Program-made: the position numbers and the translations under genes | Origin: DATJLY01 sp963729295 | GTDB taxonomy: Bacteria; Pseudomonadota; Alphaproteobacteria; ATCC43930; CGMCC-115725 | Assembly (NCBI GenBank): GCA_963729295.1 | Contig: CAVSNJ010000003.1 | Location: forward strand, 29,106-93,105 | DNA: 64,000 nucleotides | Direction: 5' to 3' | In this document: positions 19,586-27,216 of the stretch, piece after piece | Layout of the letters: each line of letters opens with the position of its first letter | Numbering within the stretch: position 1 is the first letter of the stretch | The notes under the pieces: generated by a model | The model's input: the letters and a program-made list of their open reading frames with translations, nothing else | The model's database searches: none | What the model was told of the DNA's origin: nothing

Positions 19586-19855
19586 ATGCCGAAACGAGTT
19601 CTCCAAGGGGTCGTGGTGAGCGACAAGGCCGACAAGACCGTGATCGTCCGCGTCGAACGCCGCGTCATGCACCCCGTCTACAAGAAGGTCATCACGCGCT
19701 CGAAGAAATACGCGGCGCACGACGAAAGCAACGCCTTCAAGACCGGCGATCTCGTCCGTATCGAGGAAAGCCGGCCCATTTCGAAGCGCAAATGCTGGAT
19801 CGTGCTCGGCCGTGCCGGGGCCGGCGGGCAAGCGCCCGCCGCACGACAGGAGTAG
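19586..19855 (+). CDS. rpsQ: 30S ribosomal protein S17
   Basis: S17 is a primary 16S rRNA-binding protein of the OB-fold type. The 89-residue product begins MPKRVLQGVVVSDKADKTVI and has the RRVMHPVYKKVITRSKKYAAHD and GDLVRIEESRPISKRKCW segments typical of the family. A GGGGAAGCGAG stretch ahead of the ATG supplies the ribosome-binding site. The glycine/alanine-rich tail beyond residue 77 is not conserved. Confidence 0.97.
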   Translation: MPKRVLQGVVVSDKADKTVIVRVERRVMHPVYKKVITRSKKYAAHDESNAFKTGDLVRIEESRPISKRKCWIVLGRAGAGGQAPAARQE

Positions 19856-19861
19856 CGCGTC

Positions 19862-20230
19862 ATGATCCAGATGCAGACCAATCTCGACGTCGCCGACAAT
19901 TCCGGCGCGCGCCGGGTGCAGTGCATCAAGGTGCTGGGCGGCTCGAAGCGCAAGACGGCGACGGTCGGCGACGTGATCGTCGTCTCGGTCAAGGAGGCGA
20001 TCCCGCGCGGCCGCGTCAAGAAAGGCGACGTGCATCAGGCGGTGATCGTACGCACGGCCAAGGAAATCCGCCGCCCCGACGGCAGCTCGATCCGCTTCGA
20101 CCGCAACGCCGCCGTCCTCATCTCGAAGCAGGGCGAACCGATCGGCACGCGCATCTTCGGCCCGGTCACGCGCGAACTGCGCGCGCGCAAGTTCATGAAG
20201 ATCGTCTCGCTCGCGCCCGAGGTGCTCTGA
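19862..20230 (+). CDS. rplN: 50S ribosomal protein L14
   Basis: L14 lies at the subunit interface and binds RsfS (RsfA) when ribosomes are silenced. The 122-residue product begins MIQMQTNLDVADNSGARRVQ and includes VIVVSVKEAIPRGRVKKGDV and RFDRNAAVLISKQGEPIGTR, with the C-terminal REKFMKI-type end (RARKFMKIVSLAPEVL). It matches the family length exactly and starts six bases after the rpsQ stop codon. Confidence 0.98.
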   Translation: MIQMQTNLDVADNSGARRVQCIKVLGGSKRKTATVGDVIVVSVKEAIPRGRVKKGDVHQAVIVRTAKEIRRPDGSSIRFDRNAAVLISKQGEPIGTRIFGPVTRELRARKFMKIVSLAPEVL

Positions 20231-20232
20231 CG

Positions 20233-20556
20233 ATGGCGGCAAAGCTCAAGATCAAGAAAGGCGACAAGGTTGTCGTCATCGCCGGCCGCGACAAGGGCAA
20301 GAGCGGCGAGGTGCTGCGCGTCCTTGTCGAGAGAAATCGCGCTGTCGTGCAGGGCGTGAACATGGTGAAGCGCCACACGCGCCCGCGCCCCGGCGAGCCC
20401 GGCGGCATCGTCGAGAAGGAGGCCGCGATCCACGTCTCGAACATCGCCCATGTCGATCCGAAAACGCAGCAACCGACGCGCGTCGGATTCAAGATCCTCG
20501 AGAACGGTCGCAAGGTGCGCTTCGCCAAGCGCTCCGGCGAAGTGCTCGACGCCTGA
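20233..20556 (+). CDS. rplX: 50S ribosomal protein L24
   Basis: L24 is an assembly initiator binding the 5' end of 23S rRNA near the tunnel exit. The 107-residue product begins MAAKLKIKKGDKVVVIAGRD, a KOW motif, and contains VQGVNMVKRHTRPRPGEPGG and the family's FAKRSGEVLDA end. ATG 20233 is the start; it lies two bases after the rplN stop, with GAGGTG near the end of rplN serving as ribosome-binding site. Confidence 0.97.
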   Translation: MAAKLKIKKGDKVVVIAGRDKGKSGEVLRVLVERNRAVVQGVNMVKRHTRPRPGEPGGIVEKEAAIHVSNIAHVDPKTQQPTRVGFKILENGRKVRFAKRSGEVLDA

Positions 20557-20565
20557 GGAAGCGCC

Positions 20566-21108
20566 ATGCCAGCCCGCTTGAAAGACGAATACCTGAATAA
20601 GGTGCGGCCCGAGCTGATGAAGCAGTTCGGCTACAAGAACGCGCTCCAAGTGCCGCGGCTCGACAAGATTGTCGTCAACATGGGCGTCGGCGAGGCCGTG
20701 CAGGACGCAAAAAAGGTCGATGCCGCAGCCAAGGATCTGACCATCATCACCGGCCAGAAGGCGATCGTCACCAAGGCCAAGAAGTCGATCGCGACCTACA
20801 AGTTGCGCGAGAACATGCCGATCGGCTGCAAGGTCACGCTGCGCCGCGAGCGCATGTACGAGTTCCTCGACCGGCTCGTGAACATCGCCTTGCCGCGCGT
20901 GCGCGACTTCCGCGGCTTGTCGCCGAAAAGCTTCGACGGCCGCGGCAATTTCGCCCTCGGCCTCAAAGAGCAGATCGTGTTCCCCGAGATCAATTACGAC
21001 CAAGTCGACGCGGTGCGCGGGCTCGACATCGTGATCTGCACGACCGCGCGTACCGATGCCGAGGCGAGGGCGCTTCTCGCCGCCTTTCAGATGCCTTTCA
21101 CCAGCTAA
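20566..21108 (+). CDS. rplE: 50S ribosomal protein L5
   Basis: L5 binds 5S rRNA and forms part of the central protuberance contacting P-site tRNA. The 180-residue product shows MPARLKDEYLNKVRPELMKQ, VPRLDKIVVNMGVGEA, the GQKAIVTKAKKSIATYKLRE loop and the C-terminal FPEINYDQVDAVRGLDI. Length is as expected. It lies between rplX and rpsN in the spc block. Confidence 0.98.
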   Translation: MPARLKDEYLNKVRPELMKQFGYKNALQVPRLDKIVVNMGVGEAVQDAKKVDAAAKDLTIITGQKAIVTKAKKSIATYKLRENMPIGCKVTLRRERMYEFLDRLVNIALPRVRDFRGLSPKSFDGRGNFALGLKEQIVFPEINYDQVDAVRGLDIVICTTARTDAEARALLAAFQMPFTS

Positions 21109-21120
21109 CGGGCAGACCGC

Positions 21121-21444
21121 ATGGCAAAGACCAGCTCCATCAACAAGAACCGGCGCCGCGCGCAGATGACGAAGCGCCTTGCGCCCAAGCGCGCGCGCTT
21201 GAAGGCGATCGCCGAAGATCGCTCGCTGCCGCCGGAAGACCGCTTCGCCGCGCGCCTCAAGCTTGCCGAGCTGCCGCGCAATTCCGCGGCGGTGCGGATC
21301 CGCAACCGCTGCGAATTGAGTGGCCGGCCGCGCGGTTATTACCGCAAGTTCAAGCTGTCGCGGATCGCGCTCCGCGCAGCTGGCCTCGTCCGGCCAGATT
21401 CCCGGAATGGTGAAGTCGAGCTGGTAGGAGATCACCCGGCATGA
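21121..21444 (+). CDS. rpsN: 30S ribosomal protein S14 with an apparent 3' frameshift
   Basis: S14 binds 16S rRNA in the 30S head. This is the long, zinc-free (C-) type: residues 1-85 match the family, including NRCELSGRPRGYYRKFKLSR. After codon RIALR (21361-21375) the frame as read gives AAGLVRPDSRNG and runs 107 codons to a TGA overlapping rpsH. In the next frame, from base 21377, the sequence reads QLASSGQIPGMVKSSW and then TAG at 21425-21427, which is the conserved S14 C terminus and would give exactly 101 residues. One extra base near 21376-21377 (CGCGCAG where CGCGAG or CGCCAG is expected) explains the difference. S14 is essential, so this is a sequencing error, a corrected frameshift, or an unusual allele. 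The TAGGAG at the canonical stop also serves as the rpsH ribosome-binding site. Confidence 0.9.
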   Translation: MAKTSSINKNRRRAQMTKRLAPKRARLKAIAEDRSLPPEDRFAARLKLAELPRNSAAVRIRNRCELSGRPRGYYRKFKLSRIALRAAGLVRPDSRNGEVELVGDHPA

Positions 21445-21839
21445 CCATGACCGATCCATTGGGCGATTTGCTCACGCGCATCAGAAACGGCCAGCGCGCG
21501 AAGAAGCCGTCGGTGCAATCGCCGGCGTCGAAGATCCGCGCGAACGTGCTCGAGGTGCTGCAGCGCGAAGGCTATATCCGCGGCTATTCGCGCGCCGAGG
21601 TTCGCCCGGGCGTGGCCGAGCTCAAGATCGAGCTCAAATACGTCGACGGCGAACCGGTGATCCGCGAGATCACGCGCGTCTCGAAGCCCGGCCGGCGCAT
21701 CTACTCGCGCATCGCCGATCTGCCGCGCATCTATAACGGCCTCGGCATTGCCATCCTGTCGACGCCGCACGGCGTCATGTCCGACAACGAAGCCCGCGCC
21801 GCCAATGTCGGCGGCGAGGTGCTGTGCCGCGTCTTCTGA
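21441..21839 (+). CDS. rpsH: 30S ribosomal protein S8
   Basis: S8 organises the central domain of 16S rRNA and in E. coli represses the spc operon by binding mRNA near rplE. The 132-residue product begins MTMTDPLGDLLTRIRNGQRA and contains SKPGRRIYSRIADLPRIYNG, GLGIAILSTPHGVMSD and the C-terminal GGEVLCRVF. An AGGAG site precedes the ATG by about ten bases, inside the end of rpsN. It is followed eight bases later by rplF. Confidence 0.98.
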   Translation: MTMTDPLGDLLTRIRNGQRAKKPSVQSPASKIRANVLEVLQREGYIRGYSRAEVRPGVAELKIELKYVDGEPVIREITRVSKPGRRIYSRIADLPRIYNGLGIAILSTPHGVMSDNEARAANVGGEVLCRVF

Positions 21840-21847
21840 GGTAAGCC

Positions 21848-22381
21848 ATGTCGCGCATCGGCAAAAATCCCGTCACGCTGCCGCAGGGCGTCACCGCCAC
21901 GATCAGCGGCGCCACGGTGGCGGTCAAAGGACGGCTCGGCAACCTCACTATGCCGCTCAGCGCCGAGGTCGAGGCCAAGGTCGCGGACGGCAAGTTCGTA
22001 GTGACGCCGCGTCATGAGACGAAGCGCGCGCGGATGCTGTGGGGCACGACGCGCGCCCTCGTCAACAACATGGTGCGCGGCGTCTCGCAAGGCTTCAGCC
22101 GCGGCCTCGAGATCAACGGCGTCGGCTATCGCGCCGCGGTCCAGGGCAAGAGCCTCGTGCTGCAGCTTGGCTACAGCCACGATATCAATTTTCCGATCCC
22201 CGACGACGTGAAGATCGTGTGCGAGAAGCCGACCGCGATCACCGTGACCGGCGCCGACAAGCAGCGCGTCGGTCAGGTCGCGGCGGTGATCCGTGGCTTC
22301 CGCGGGCCCGAGCCCTACAAGGGCAAGGGCATCAAGTATGTCGAGGAAAAAATCCGCCGCAAGGAAGGCAAGAAGAAGTAG
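21848..22381 (+). CDS. rplF: 50S ribosomal protein L6
   Basis: L6 binds 23S rRNA near the sarcin-ricin loop and the factor-binding site. The 177-residue product starts MSRIGKNPVTLPQGVTATIS, has the central GFSRGLEINGVGYRAAVQG, and the carboxy-terminal signature RGPEPYKGKGIKYVEEKIRR with GKKK at the end. Length is typical. Spacing to rpsH (8 bases) and rplR (12 bases) is consistent with one transcript. Confidence 0.98.
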   Translation: MSRIGKNPVTLPQGVTATISGATVAVKGRLGNLTMPLSAEVEAKVADGKFVVTPRHETKRARMLWGTTRALVNNMVRGVSQGFSRGLEINGVGYRAAVQGKSLVLQLGYSHDINFPIPDDVKIVCEKPTAITVTGADKQRVGQVAAVIRGFRGPEPYKGKGIKYVEEKIRRKEGKKK

Positions 22382-22393
22382 AGAGCCCGGGCG

Positions 22394-22765
22394 ATGACGA
22401 TGACCAGCAATTCCAAGACCCTTTTCGCCCGGCGCCGGCGGCGCGTGCGGCATACCGTGGAGGTTGCCGCGCATGGCCGCCCGCGGCTCTCCGTGTTTCG
22501 CTCCTCGCAGCACATCTATGCGCAGGTCATCGACGACGCCAAGGCGCGCACCGTCGCCGCCGCCTCCTCGCTCGACAAATCGTTGCGCGAGCAGATGAAG
22601 AGCGGCGCCAACAAGGCGGCCGCGGCACTCGTCGGCAAGCTCATCGCCGAGCGCGCGACCGCGGCGGGCGTCACGTCCGTCGTGTTCGACCGCGGCGGCT
22701 ATCTCTTTCATGGCCGGGTGAAGGCCCTGGCCGATGCCGCCCGCGAGGGCGGGCTCAAGTTCTAG
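22394..22765 (+). CDS. rplR: 50S ribosomal protein L18
   Basis: L18 delivers 5S rRNA to the large subunit together with L5. The 123-residue product has an arginine-rich start (LFARRRRRVRHTV), the RPRLSVFRSSQHIYAQVIDD signature and FDRGGYLFHGRVKALADAAR near the end. A possible alternative start at the second methionine (22400) would shorten it by two residues. Gene order rplF-rplR-rpsE is standard. Confidence 0.97.
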   Translation: MTMTSNSKTLFARRRRRVRHTVEVAAHGRPRLSVFRSSQHIYAQVIDDAKARTVAAASSLDKSLREQMKSGANKAAAALVGKLIAERATAAGVTSVVFDRGGYLFHGRVKALADAAREGGLKF

Positions 22766-22776
22766 GAAGGGAGCTC

Positions 22777-23409
22777 ATGGCGCGCACACAGGGCAGCGGC
22801 GGACAGCGGGGTCCCGGCGGGGGACCGCGCCGTGGCGAGGGCGGCGACCGGCCGCAGCGCGGCCGCCGCGATGGCGACCGCCAGGGGCGCGACCGCGAGG
22901 ACAGCGAATTCGTCGAGAAGCTCGTCAGCATCAACCGCGTCGCCAAGGTGGTGAAGGGCGGGCGGCGGTTCGGCTTCGCGGCGCTCGTCGTCGCCGGCGA
23001 CAGCAAGGGCCGGGTCGGCTACGGCTCGGGCAAGGCGCGCGAGGTGCCGGAGGCGATCCGCAAGGCGACCGAGCAGGCGCGCCGCGGCATGATCCGCGTG
23101 CCGCTGCGCGACGGACGCACGCTGCATCACGACATCATCGGCCGCTACGGCGCGGGCGAGGTGGTGGTGCGCGCGGCGCCCGCCGGCACCGGCATCATCG
23201 CGGGCGGCCCGATGCGCGCGATCTTCGAGGCGCTCGGCGTGCAGGACGTCGTGGCGAAATCGATCGGCACGTCGAACCCGCACAACATGGTGAAAGCGAC
23301 ATTCGAGGCGCTCACCCATTCGACCAATCCACGCGCGGTGGCGGCACGGCGCGGCAAGAAAGTGTCGGAAATTCTGGGCCGGCGCGAAGGCACCGAGGCG
23401 CGGGAGTAG
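22777..23409 (+). CDS. rpsE: 30S ribosomal protein S5
   Basis: S5 is a 30S body protein involved in decoding fidelity and mRNA unwinding. The 210-residue product has a glycine/arginine-rich low-complexity N terminus of about 45 residues (GGQRGPGGGPRRGEGG), longer than in E. coli, then the conserved FVEKLVSINRVAKVVKGGRR double-stranded-RNA-binding domain and IAGGPMRAIFEALGVQDVVA. The spectinomycin-contact loop VVKGGRRFGF is the usual type. ATG 22777 follows a GGAAGGGAG site; an open extension upstream overlaps rplR and is not used. Confidence 0.97.
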   Translation: MARTQGSGGQRGPGGGPRRGEGGDRPQRGRRDGDRQGRDREDSEFVEKLVSINRVAKVVKGGRRFGFAALVVAGDSKGRVGYGSGKAREVPEAIRKATEQARRGMIRVPLRDGRTLHHDIIGRYGAGEVVVRAAPAGTGIIAGGPMRAIFEALGVQDVVAKSIGTSNPHNMVKATFEALTHSTNPRAVAARRGKKVSEILGRREGTEARE

Positions 23410-23412
23410 GCG

Positions 23413-23664
23413 ATGGCGGACAGCGAAGGCGCACCGAAGCGCCGCACGAGGAAGGCGCCGGCGAAGCCCGCGCGGGCGGCGAAGAAGCAGGTCAAGGTGA
23501 CGCAGATCGGCAGCCCGATCGGGCGCCAATCCTATCAGCGCGACACTTTGAAGGGGCTCGGTCTCAACAAGATGCACCGCTCGCGGGTGCTCGAGGATAC
23601 GCCCGCGGTGCGCGGCATGATCGAAAGCGTGCAGCATCTGCTCCGGGTCGAGTCGGTGGCGTGA
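23413..23664 (+). CDS. rpmD: 50S ribosomal protein L30
   Basis: L30 is a small 50S protein with the family core VKVTQIGSPIGRQSYQRDTL and LGLNKMHRSRVLEDTPAVRG, here residues 28-75. The product is 83 residues because of a basic, alanine/lysine-rich extension of about 26 residues (KRRTRKAPAKPARAAKK) not present in the 60-residue E. coli protein; such extensions occur in some alphaproteobacteria. The ATG is three bases after the rpsE stop. If translation instead began internally no good start codon would be available, so the extension is probably real. Confidence 0.95.
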   Translation: MADSEGAPKRRTRKAPAKPARAAKKQVKVTQIGSPIGRQSYQRDTLKGLGLNKMHRSRVLEDTPAVRGMIESVQHLLRVESVA

Positions 23665-23720
23665 TTGCCCGGGGCTCGGCGGCGGTGCGATAATGGCAAG
23701 GTCCGAAGGCGCAAAGGACA

Positions 23721-24206
23721 ATGAAGCTCAACGAGATCAAGGATAACGAGGGCGCGCATTATCGCGCCAAGCGGGTCGGCCGCGGCATCGGCTCGGGCAA
23801 GGGCAAGACGAGCGCGCGCGGCGGCAAGGGCCAGACCGCGCGCTCCGGCGTGGCCTTGGCGGGATTCGAGGGCGGCCAGACGCCGCTCCATCGCCGCTTG
23901 CCGAAGCGCGGCTTCAACCACAAGCCGTTCCGCAAGGATTTCCACATCGTCAATCTCGGCCGCCTGCAAGCGGCGATCGAGGCGGGCGTGCTCAAATCCG
24001 GCGCCACCGTCAATGGCGCTGCGCTTGTCGCGGCCGGCATCCTGCGCCGCTCCGGCGACGGCGTGCGTCTACTCGCCAAAGGCGAATTGAAGGCGCCGCT
24101 CACGATCGAGGTGGCGGGGGCGTCGAAGGCCGCGGTCGAGGCGGTCGAGAAACTGGGCGGCAAGGTGGTCGTCACTGCCGCGGCAAAGCCCGAAGCTGCC
24201 GCGTGA
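23721..24206 (+). CDS. rplO: 50S ribosomal protein L15
   Basis: L15 is a late-assembly 50S protein with an extended glycine-rich N terminus that threads through 23S rRNA. The 161-residue product begins MKLNEIKDNEGAHYRAKRVG, has GRGIGSGKGKTSARGGKGQT, the FEGGQTPLHRRLPKRGF signature and a C-terminal globular domain. It lies 56 bases after rpmD and 35 bases before secY. The short gap to secY carries a GC-only palindrome (GGGGCCCCGGGGCCC). Confidence 0.97.
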   Translation: MKLNEIKDNEGAHYRAKRVGRGIGSGKGKTSARGGKGQTARSGVALAGFEGGQTPLHRRLPKRGFNHKPFRKDFHIVNLGRLQAAIEAGVLKSGATVNGAALVAAGILRRSGDGVRLLAKGELKAPLTIEVAGASKAAVEAVEKLGGKVVVTAAAKPEAAA

Positions 24207-24241
24207 TCGGGTTGGGGCCCCGGGGCCCGAGGATGGAGTGA

Positions 24242-25582
24242 ATGGCGTCAGCCGCCGAACAGCTCGCATCGAGCATCAATTTCTCCGCCTTCGCCAAGGC
24301 GACGGATCTCAAGAACCGCATCTGGTTCACGCTCGGCGCCTTGGTGATCTACCGGCTCGGGACCTACATCCCCTTGCCCGGCATCGATCCGCAGGTTCTG
24401 GCGCAGGTGTTCCAGCAGAACGCCGGCGGCATTCTCGGCATGTTCGACATGTTCTCGGGCGGCGCGCTCGGGCGCATGACGATCTTCGCCCTGAACATCA
24501 TGCCCTACATTTCGTCCTCGATCATCGTGCAGCTCCTGACCGCGGTCTCGCCGCAGCTCGAGGCGCTGAAGAAGGAAGGCGAGGTCGGGCGCAAGAAGCT
24601 CAACCAGTACACGCGCTTCGGCACGGTGCTGCTCGCCGCGGTGCAGGCTTATGGCATCTCGGTCGGGCTCGAGGGATTGCGCGGGCCGTCCGGGCTCGCC
24701 GTTGTCGATCCCGGCCTCTTCTTCCGCCTTACCACGGTCGTGACGCTGACCGGCGGCACCATCTTCCTCATGTGGCTTGGCGAGCAGATCACCGCGCGCG
24801 GTGTCGGCAACGGCATCTCGCTCATCATCTTCTCGGGCATCGTCGCGCGCATGCCGTCGGCGCTGGCGGCGCTCCTCGAATTGGGCCGCACCGGGGCGCT
24901 CTCGACGTTCTTCATCATCATCTTCCTCGTTGTCGCCATCGCGGTCGTGACCTTCATCGTCTTCATGGAGCGGGCGCAGCGCCGCATCCTGGTGCAATAT
25001 CCAAAGCGCCAGGTCGGCAACAAGATGTTCGGCGGCGAGGCCTCGCACCTGCCGTTGAAGCTCAACACCTCGGGCGTCATCCCGCCGATCTTCGCCTCAT
25101 CGCTCCTGCTGCTGCCGGCCACGGTGGCGAGCTTCAATGCCAATTCGTCCGGCATCCTCGCCGAGGTCGCGGCCAATCTTGGCCACGGCAAGCCGCTCTA
25201 CATCCTCCTCTATGTCGGGCTCATCGTGTTCTTCGCGTTCTTCTACACCGCGATCGTGTTCAACCCGACCGAGACCGCCGACAACCTCAGGAAATATGGC
25301 GGCTTCGTTCCCGGCATCAGGCCCGGCAAGAATACGGCCGACCATCTCGACTATGTGCTGACGCGCCTCACCATGGTGGGTGCGCTCTATCTCGCCGGAG
25401 TGTGCGTGCTGCCCGAAATTCTCGTCGCGCAATACAACGTGCCGTTCTATTTCGGCGGCACCAGCCTCCTGATCGTCGTCAGCGTCACCATGGACACGGT
25501 GGCGCAAATCCACTCGCACCTCCTCGCGCATCAATATGAGGGGCTTATCAAGAAGGCCAAATTGCGCGGGCGACGAGGGTGA
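24242..25582 (+). CDS. secY: Protein translocase subunit SecY
   Basis: SecY (446 residues) is the channel subunit of the SecYEG translocon in the inner membrane. Ten hydrophobic spans are visible. Conserved elements include YRLGTYIPLPGIDP near residues 38-51, the plug region GGILGMFDMFSGGALGRM near 62-79, and the cytosolic loop ending QVGNKMFGGEASHLPLKLNT with GVIPPIFASSLL next to it. The translation start MASAAEQLASSINF follows GGATGGAGTGA. The gene is coupled to adk: its TGA overlaps the adk GTG start. Confidence 0.98.
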   Translation: MASAAEQLASSINFSAFAKATDLKNRIWFTLGALVIYRLGTYIPLPGIDPQVLAQVFQQNAGGILGMFDMFSGGALGRMTIFALNIMPYISSSIIVQLLTAVSPQLEALKKEGEVGRKKLNQYTRFGTVLLAAVQAYGISVGLEGLRGPSGLAVVDPGLFFRLTTVVTLTGGTIFLMWLGEQITARGVGNGISLIIFSGIVARMPSALAALLELGRTGALSTFFIIIFLVVAIAVVTFIVFMERAQRRILVQYPKRQVGNKMFGGEASHLPLKLNTSGVIPPIFASSLLLLPATVASFNANSSGILAEVAANLGHGKPLYILLYVGLIVFFAFFYTAIVFNPTETADNLRKYGGFVPGIRPGKNTADHLDYVLTRLTMVGALYLAGVCVLPEILVAQYNVPFYFGGTSLLIVVSVTMDTVAQIHSHLLAHQYEGLIKKAKLRGRRG

Positions 25583-26247
25583 ACATCATCCTGCTTGGGC
25601 CTCCCGGCGCGGGGAAGGGTACCCAGGCAAAACGGCTCGAAGAGCGCCACGGATTGAAGCAGCTCGCAACGGGCGACATGCTGCGCGCCGAGCGCGCCTC
25701 CGGCAGCGCCCTCGGCCGCCAGGTCCAATCGATCATGGATGCCGGCCAGCTCGTCTCGGACGACATCATGATCGCCCTCATCGGCAGCCGCATGGAGCAT
25801 CCCGCCGGCGCCAAGGGCTTCATCCTCGACGGCTTCCCGCGCACCGTGCCGCAGGCCGAGGCGCTCGACCGCATGTTCGCGGCCAAGCACCTGAAGCTCG
25901 ATTTCGTGATCGAGATGGCGGTCGACGAGGCGGCGCTCGTCGAGCGTATCGCCGGCCGGTTCAGCTGCGCCAAATGCGGTGCGAGCTACCACGAGCGCTT
26001 CAACCGGCCGCGCCAGGACGGAAGCTGCGACATCTGCGGCGCAGCCGAATTCGTGCACCGGCCGGATGATAAGACCGAGACGGTACGGGCGCGCCTCAAG
26101 GCCTATCGCGACCAGACCGCGCCGATTCTGCCCTATTACCGGGCGAAGGGCCTCCTGCGGACCATCGACGGCATGGCCCCGCTCGACCAGGTCACCGCGG
26201 AAATCGAGCGGCTTCTCGCCGACACATCAGGGGGTTCGCGGAGTTGA
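25579..26247 (+). CDS. adk: Adenylate kinase
   Basis: Adenylate kinase (222 residues) interconverts AMP + ATP and 2 ADP. The P-loop is GPPGAGKGTQ at residues 6-15, the AMP-binding segment LATGDMLRAE follows near 30, and GFILDGFPRT near 80. The LID domain has two Cys pairs, CAKC at residues 130-133 and CDIC near 150-153, which form the structural zinc site found in many but not all adenylate kinases. It starts with GTG overlapping the secY stop codon. Placement between secY and rpsM is common in alphaproteobacteria. A promoter for the next operon overlaps its stop codon. Confidence 0.97.
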   Translation: MNIILLGPPGAGKGTQAKRLEERHGLKQLATGDMLRAERASGSALGRQVQSIMDAGQLVSDDIMIALIGSRMEHPAGAKGFILDGFPRTVPQAEALDRMFAAKHLKLDFVIEMAVDEAALVERIAGRFSCAKCGASYHERFNRPRQDGSCDICGAAEFVHRPDDKTETVRARLKAYRDQTAPILPYYRAKGLLRTIDGMAPLDQVTAEIERLLADTSGGSRS

Positions 26248-26271
26248 CTTCCTGTTTACTATTCTTATAAT
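26244..26271 (+). promoter_or_regulatory. Sigma70-type promoter of the alpha operon
   Basis: TTGACT (26244-26249) and a perfect TATAAT (26266-26271) are 16 bases apart. The -35 box overlaps the adk stop codon. The surrounding 40 bases are conspicuously AT-rich for this genome. The site would drive rpsM-rpsK-rpoA-rplQ independently of the upstream ribosomal genes, with a leader of about 60 bases before rpsM. Confidence 0.82.
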
Positions 26272-26339
26272 GTCCGCCCTCGGCCAAATTCCAGGCACGT
26301 GGCGTCGTCCCACATCCATGACCTGAAGGAGAAGCGCAG

Positions 26340-26714
26340 GTGGCGCGCATCGCTGGCGTGAACATTCCGAATCAGAAGCGCGTGCCGATCGCGCTGACCT
26401 ATATCCACGGGATCGGCCGCACCACGGCCAGCCAGATTTGCGAGCGCCTCGGCATCCCGCCGCAGCGCCGGGCGCACGAGCTCACCGATGACGAAGTGCT
26501 GCGCATCCGCGAGCTGATCGACCGCGAATGCACGGTCGAGGGCGATCTGCGCCGGCTCGTCGCCATGAACATCAAGCGGCTCATGGACCTCGGCTGCTAT
26601 CGCGGGCTGCGCCATCGCAAGGGCCTGCCGGTCCGCGGCCAGCGCACGCACACCAACGCCCGCACCCGCAAGGGGCCGGCCCGTCCCATCGCCGGCAAGA
26701 AGAAGGTCGTCTGA
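26340..26714 (+). CDS. rpsM: 30S ribosomal protein S13
   Basis: S13 is a head protein bridging to the 50S subunit (bridges B1a and B1b). The 124-residue product starts with GTG (VARIAGVNIPNQKRVPIALT), with GAAGGAG about nine bases upstream, and includes the helix-two-turn-helix YIHGIGRTTASQICERLGI and the C-terminal GLRHRKGLPVRGQRTHTNAR. The GTG start is fixed by the conserved MARIAG-type N terminus. It overlaps rpsK by one base and is the first gene behind the alpha-operon promoter. Confidence 0.97.
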   Translation: MARIAGVNIPNQKRVPIALTYIHGIGRTTASQICERLGIPPQRRAHELTDDEVLRIRELIDRECTVEGDLRRLVAMNIKRLMDLGCYRGLRHRKGLPVRGQRTHTNARTRKGPARPIAGKKKVV

Positions 26715-27109
26715 TGGCCAAGGCAGCAGCAGCGCCGCGCGTCAGGCGTCGCGAGCGCAAGAACATCACCGCCGGCGTGGCGCACGTTAATGCGACCTTC
26801 AACAACACGATGATCACCATCACCGATGCGCAGGGCAACACGATCTCGTGGTCGTCGTCGGGCAGCCTGGGCTTCAAGGGCTCGCGCAAATCGACGCCTT
26901 ACGCGGCGCAGGTCGCGGCCGAGGATGCCGGGCGCAAGGCCATGGAGCATGGCATGCGCACGCTCGAAATCGAAGTGAAGGGTCCGGGCTCGGGCCGCGA
27001 ATCGGCGCTTCGCGCGCTCCAGACCGTGGGCTTCGCCGTGACGTCGATCCGCGACGTCACGACCATTCCGCATAACGGATGTCGGCCGCCCAAACGGCGG
27101 CGGGTTTAG
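26714..27109 (+). CDS. rpsK: 30S ribosomal protein S11
   Basis: S11 forms part of the 30S platform near the Shine-Dalgarno helix. The 131-residue product has the family features NITAGVAHVNATFNNTMITI, the SSGSLGFKGSRKSTPYAAQ segment and the C-terminal DVTTIPHNGCRPPKRRRV, where the Asn-Gly is the isoaspartate-prone site known in this protein. The ATG overlaps the rpsM stop codon by one base. rpoA follows after 107 bases; no rpsD lies between them, as is usual for alphaproteobacteria. Confidence 0.98.
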   Translation: MAKAAAAPRVRRRERKNITAGVAHVNATFNNTMITITDAQGNTISWSSSGSLGFKGSRKSTPYAAQVAAEDAGRKAMEHGMRTLEIEVKGPGSGRESALRALQTVGFAVTSIRDVTTIPHNGCRPPKRRRV

Positions 27110-27216
27110 TCCGCGAAGCCCCCGGCGCCTCGCCCGTCCAGTTGCCGGAATGGCACGGGCGGCACGGCGAAACGGCGGTCGGGGTGTTTCGCGCCAAGCA
27201 ATATGAGGTGCGGCTC

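Noticed and set aside
27079..27216. N-terminal extension of rpoA overlapping rpsK
   Set aside because: The extra 46 residues do not resemble RpoA; the GTG at 27217 has a good ribosome-binding site and gives the standard N terminus.
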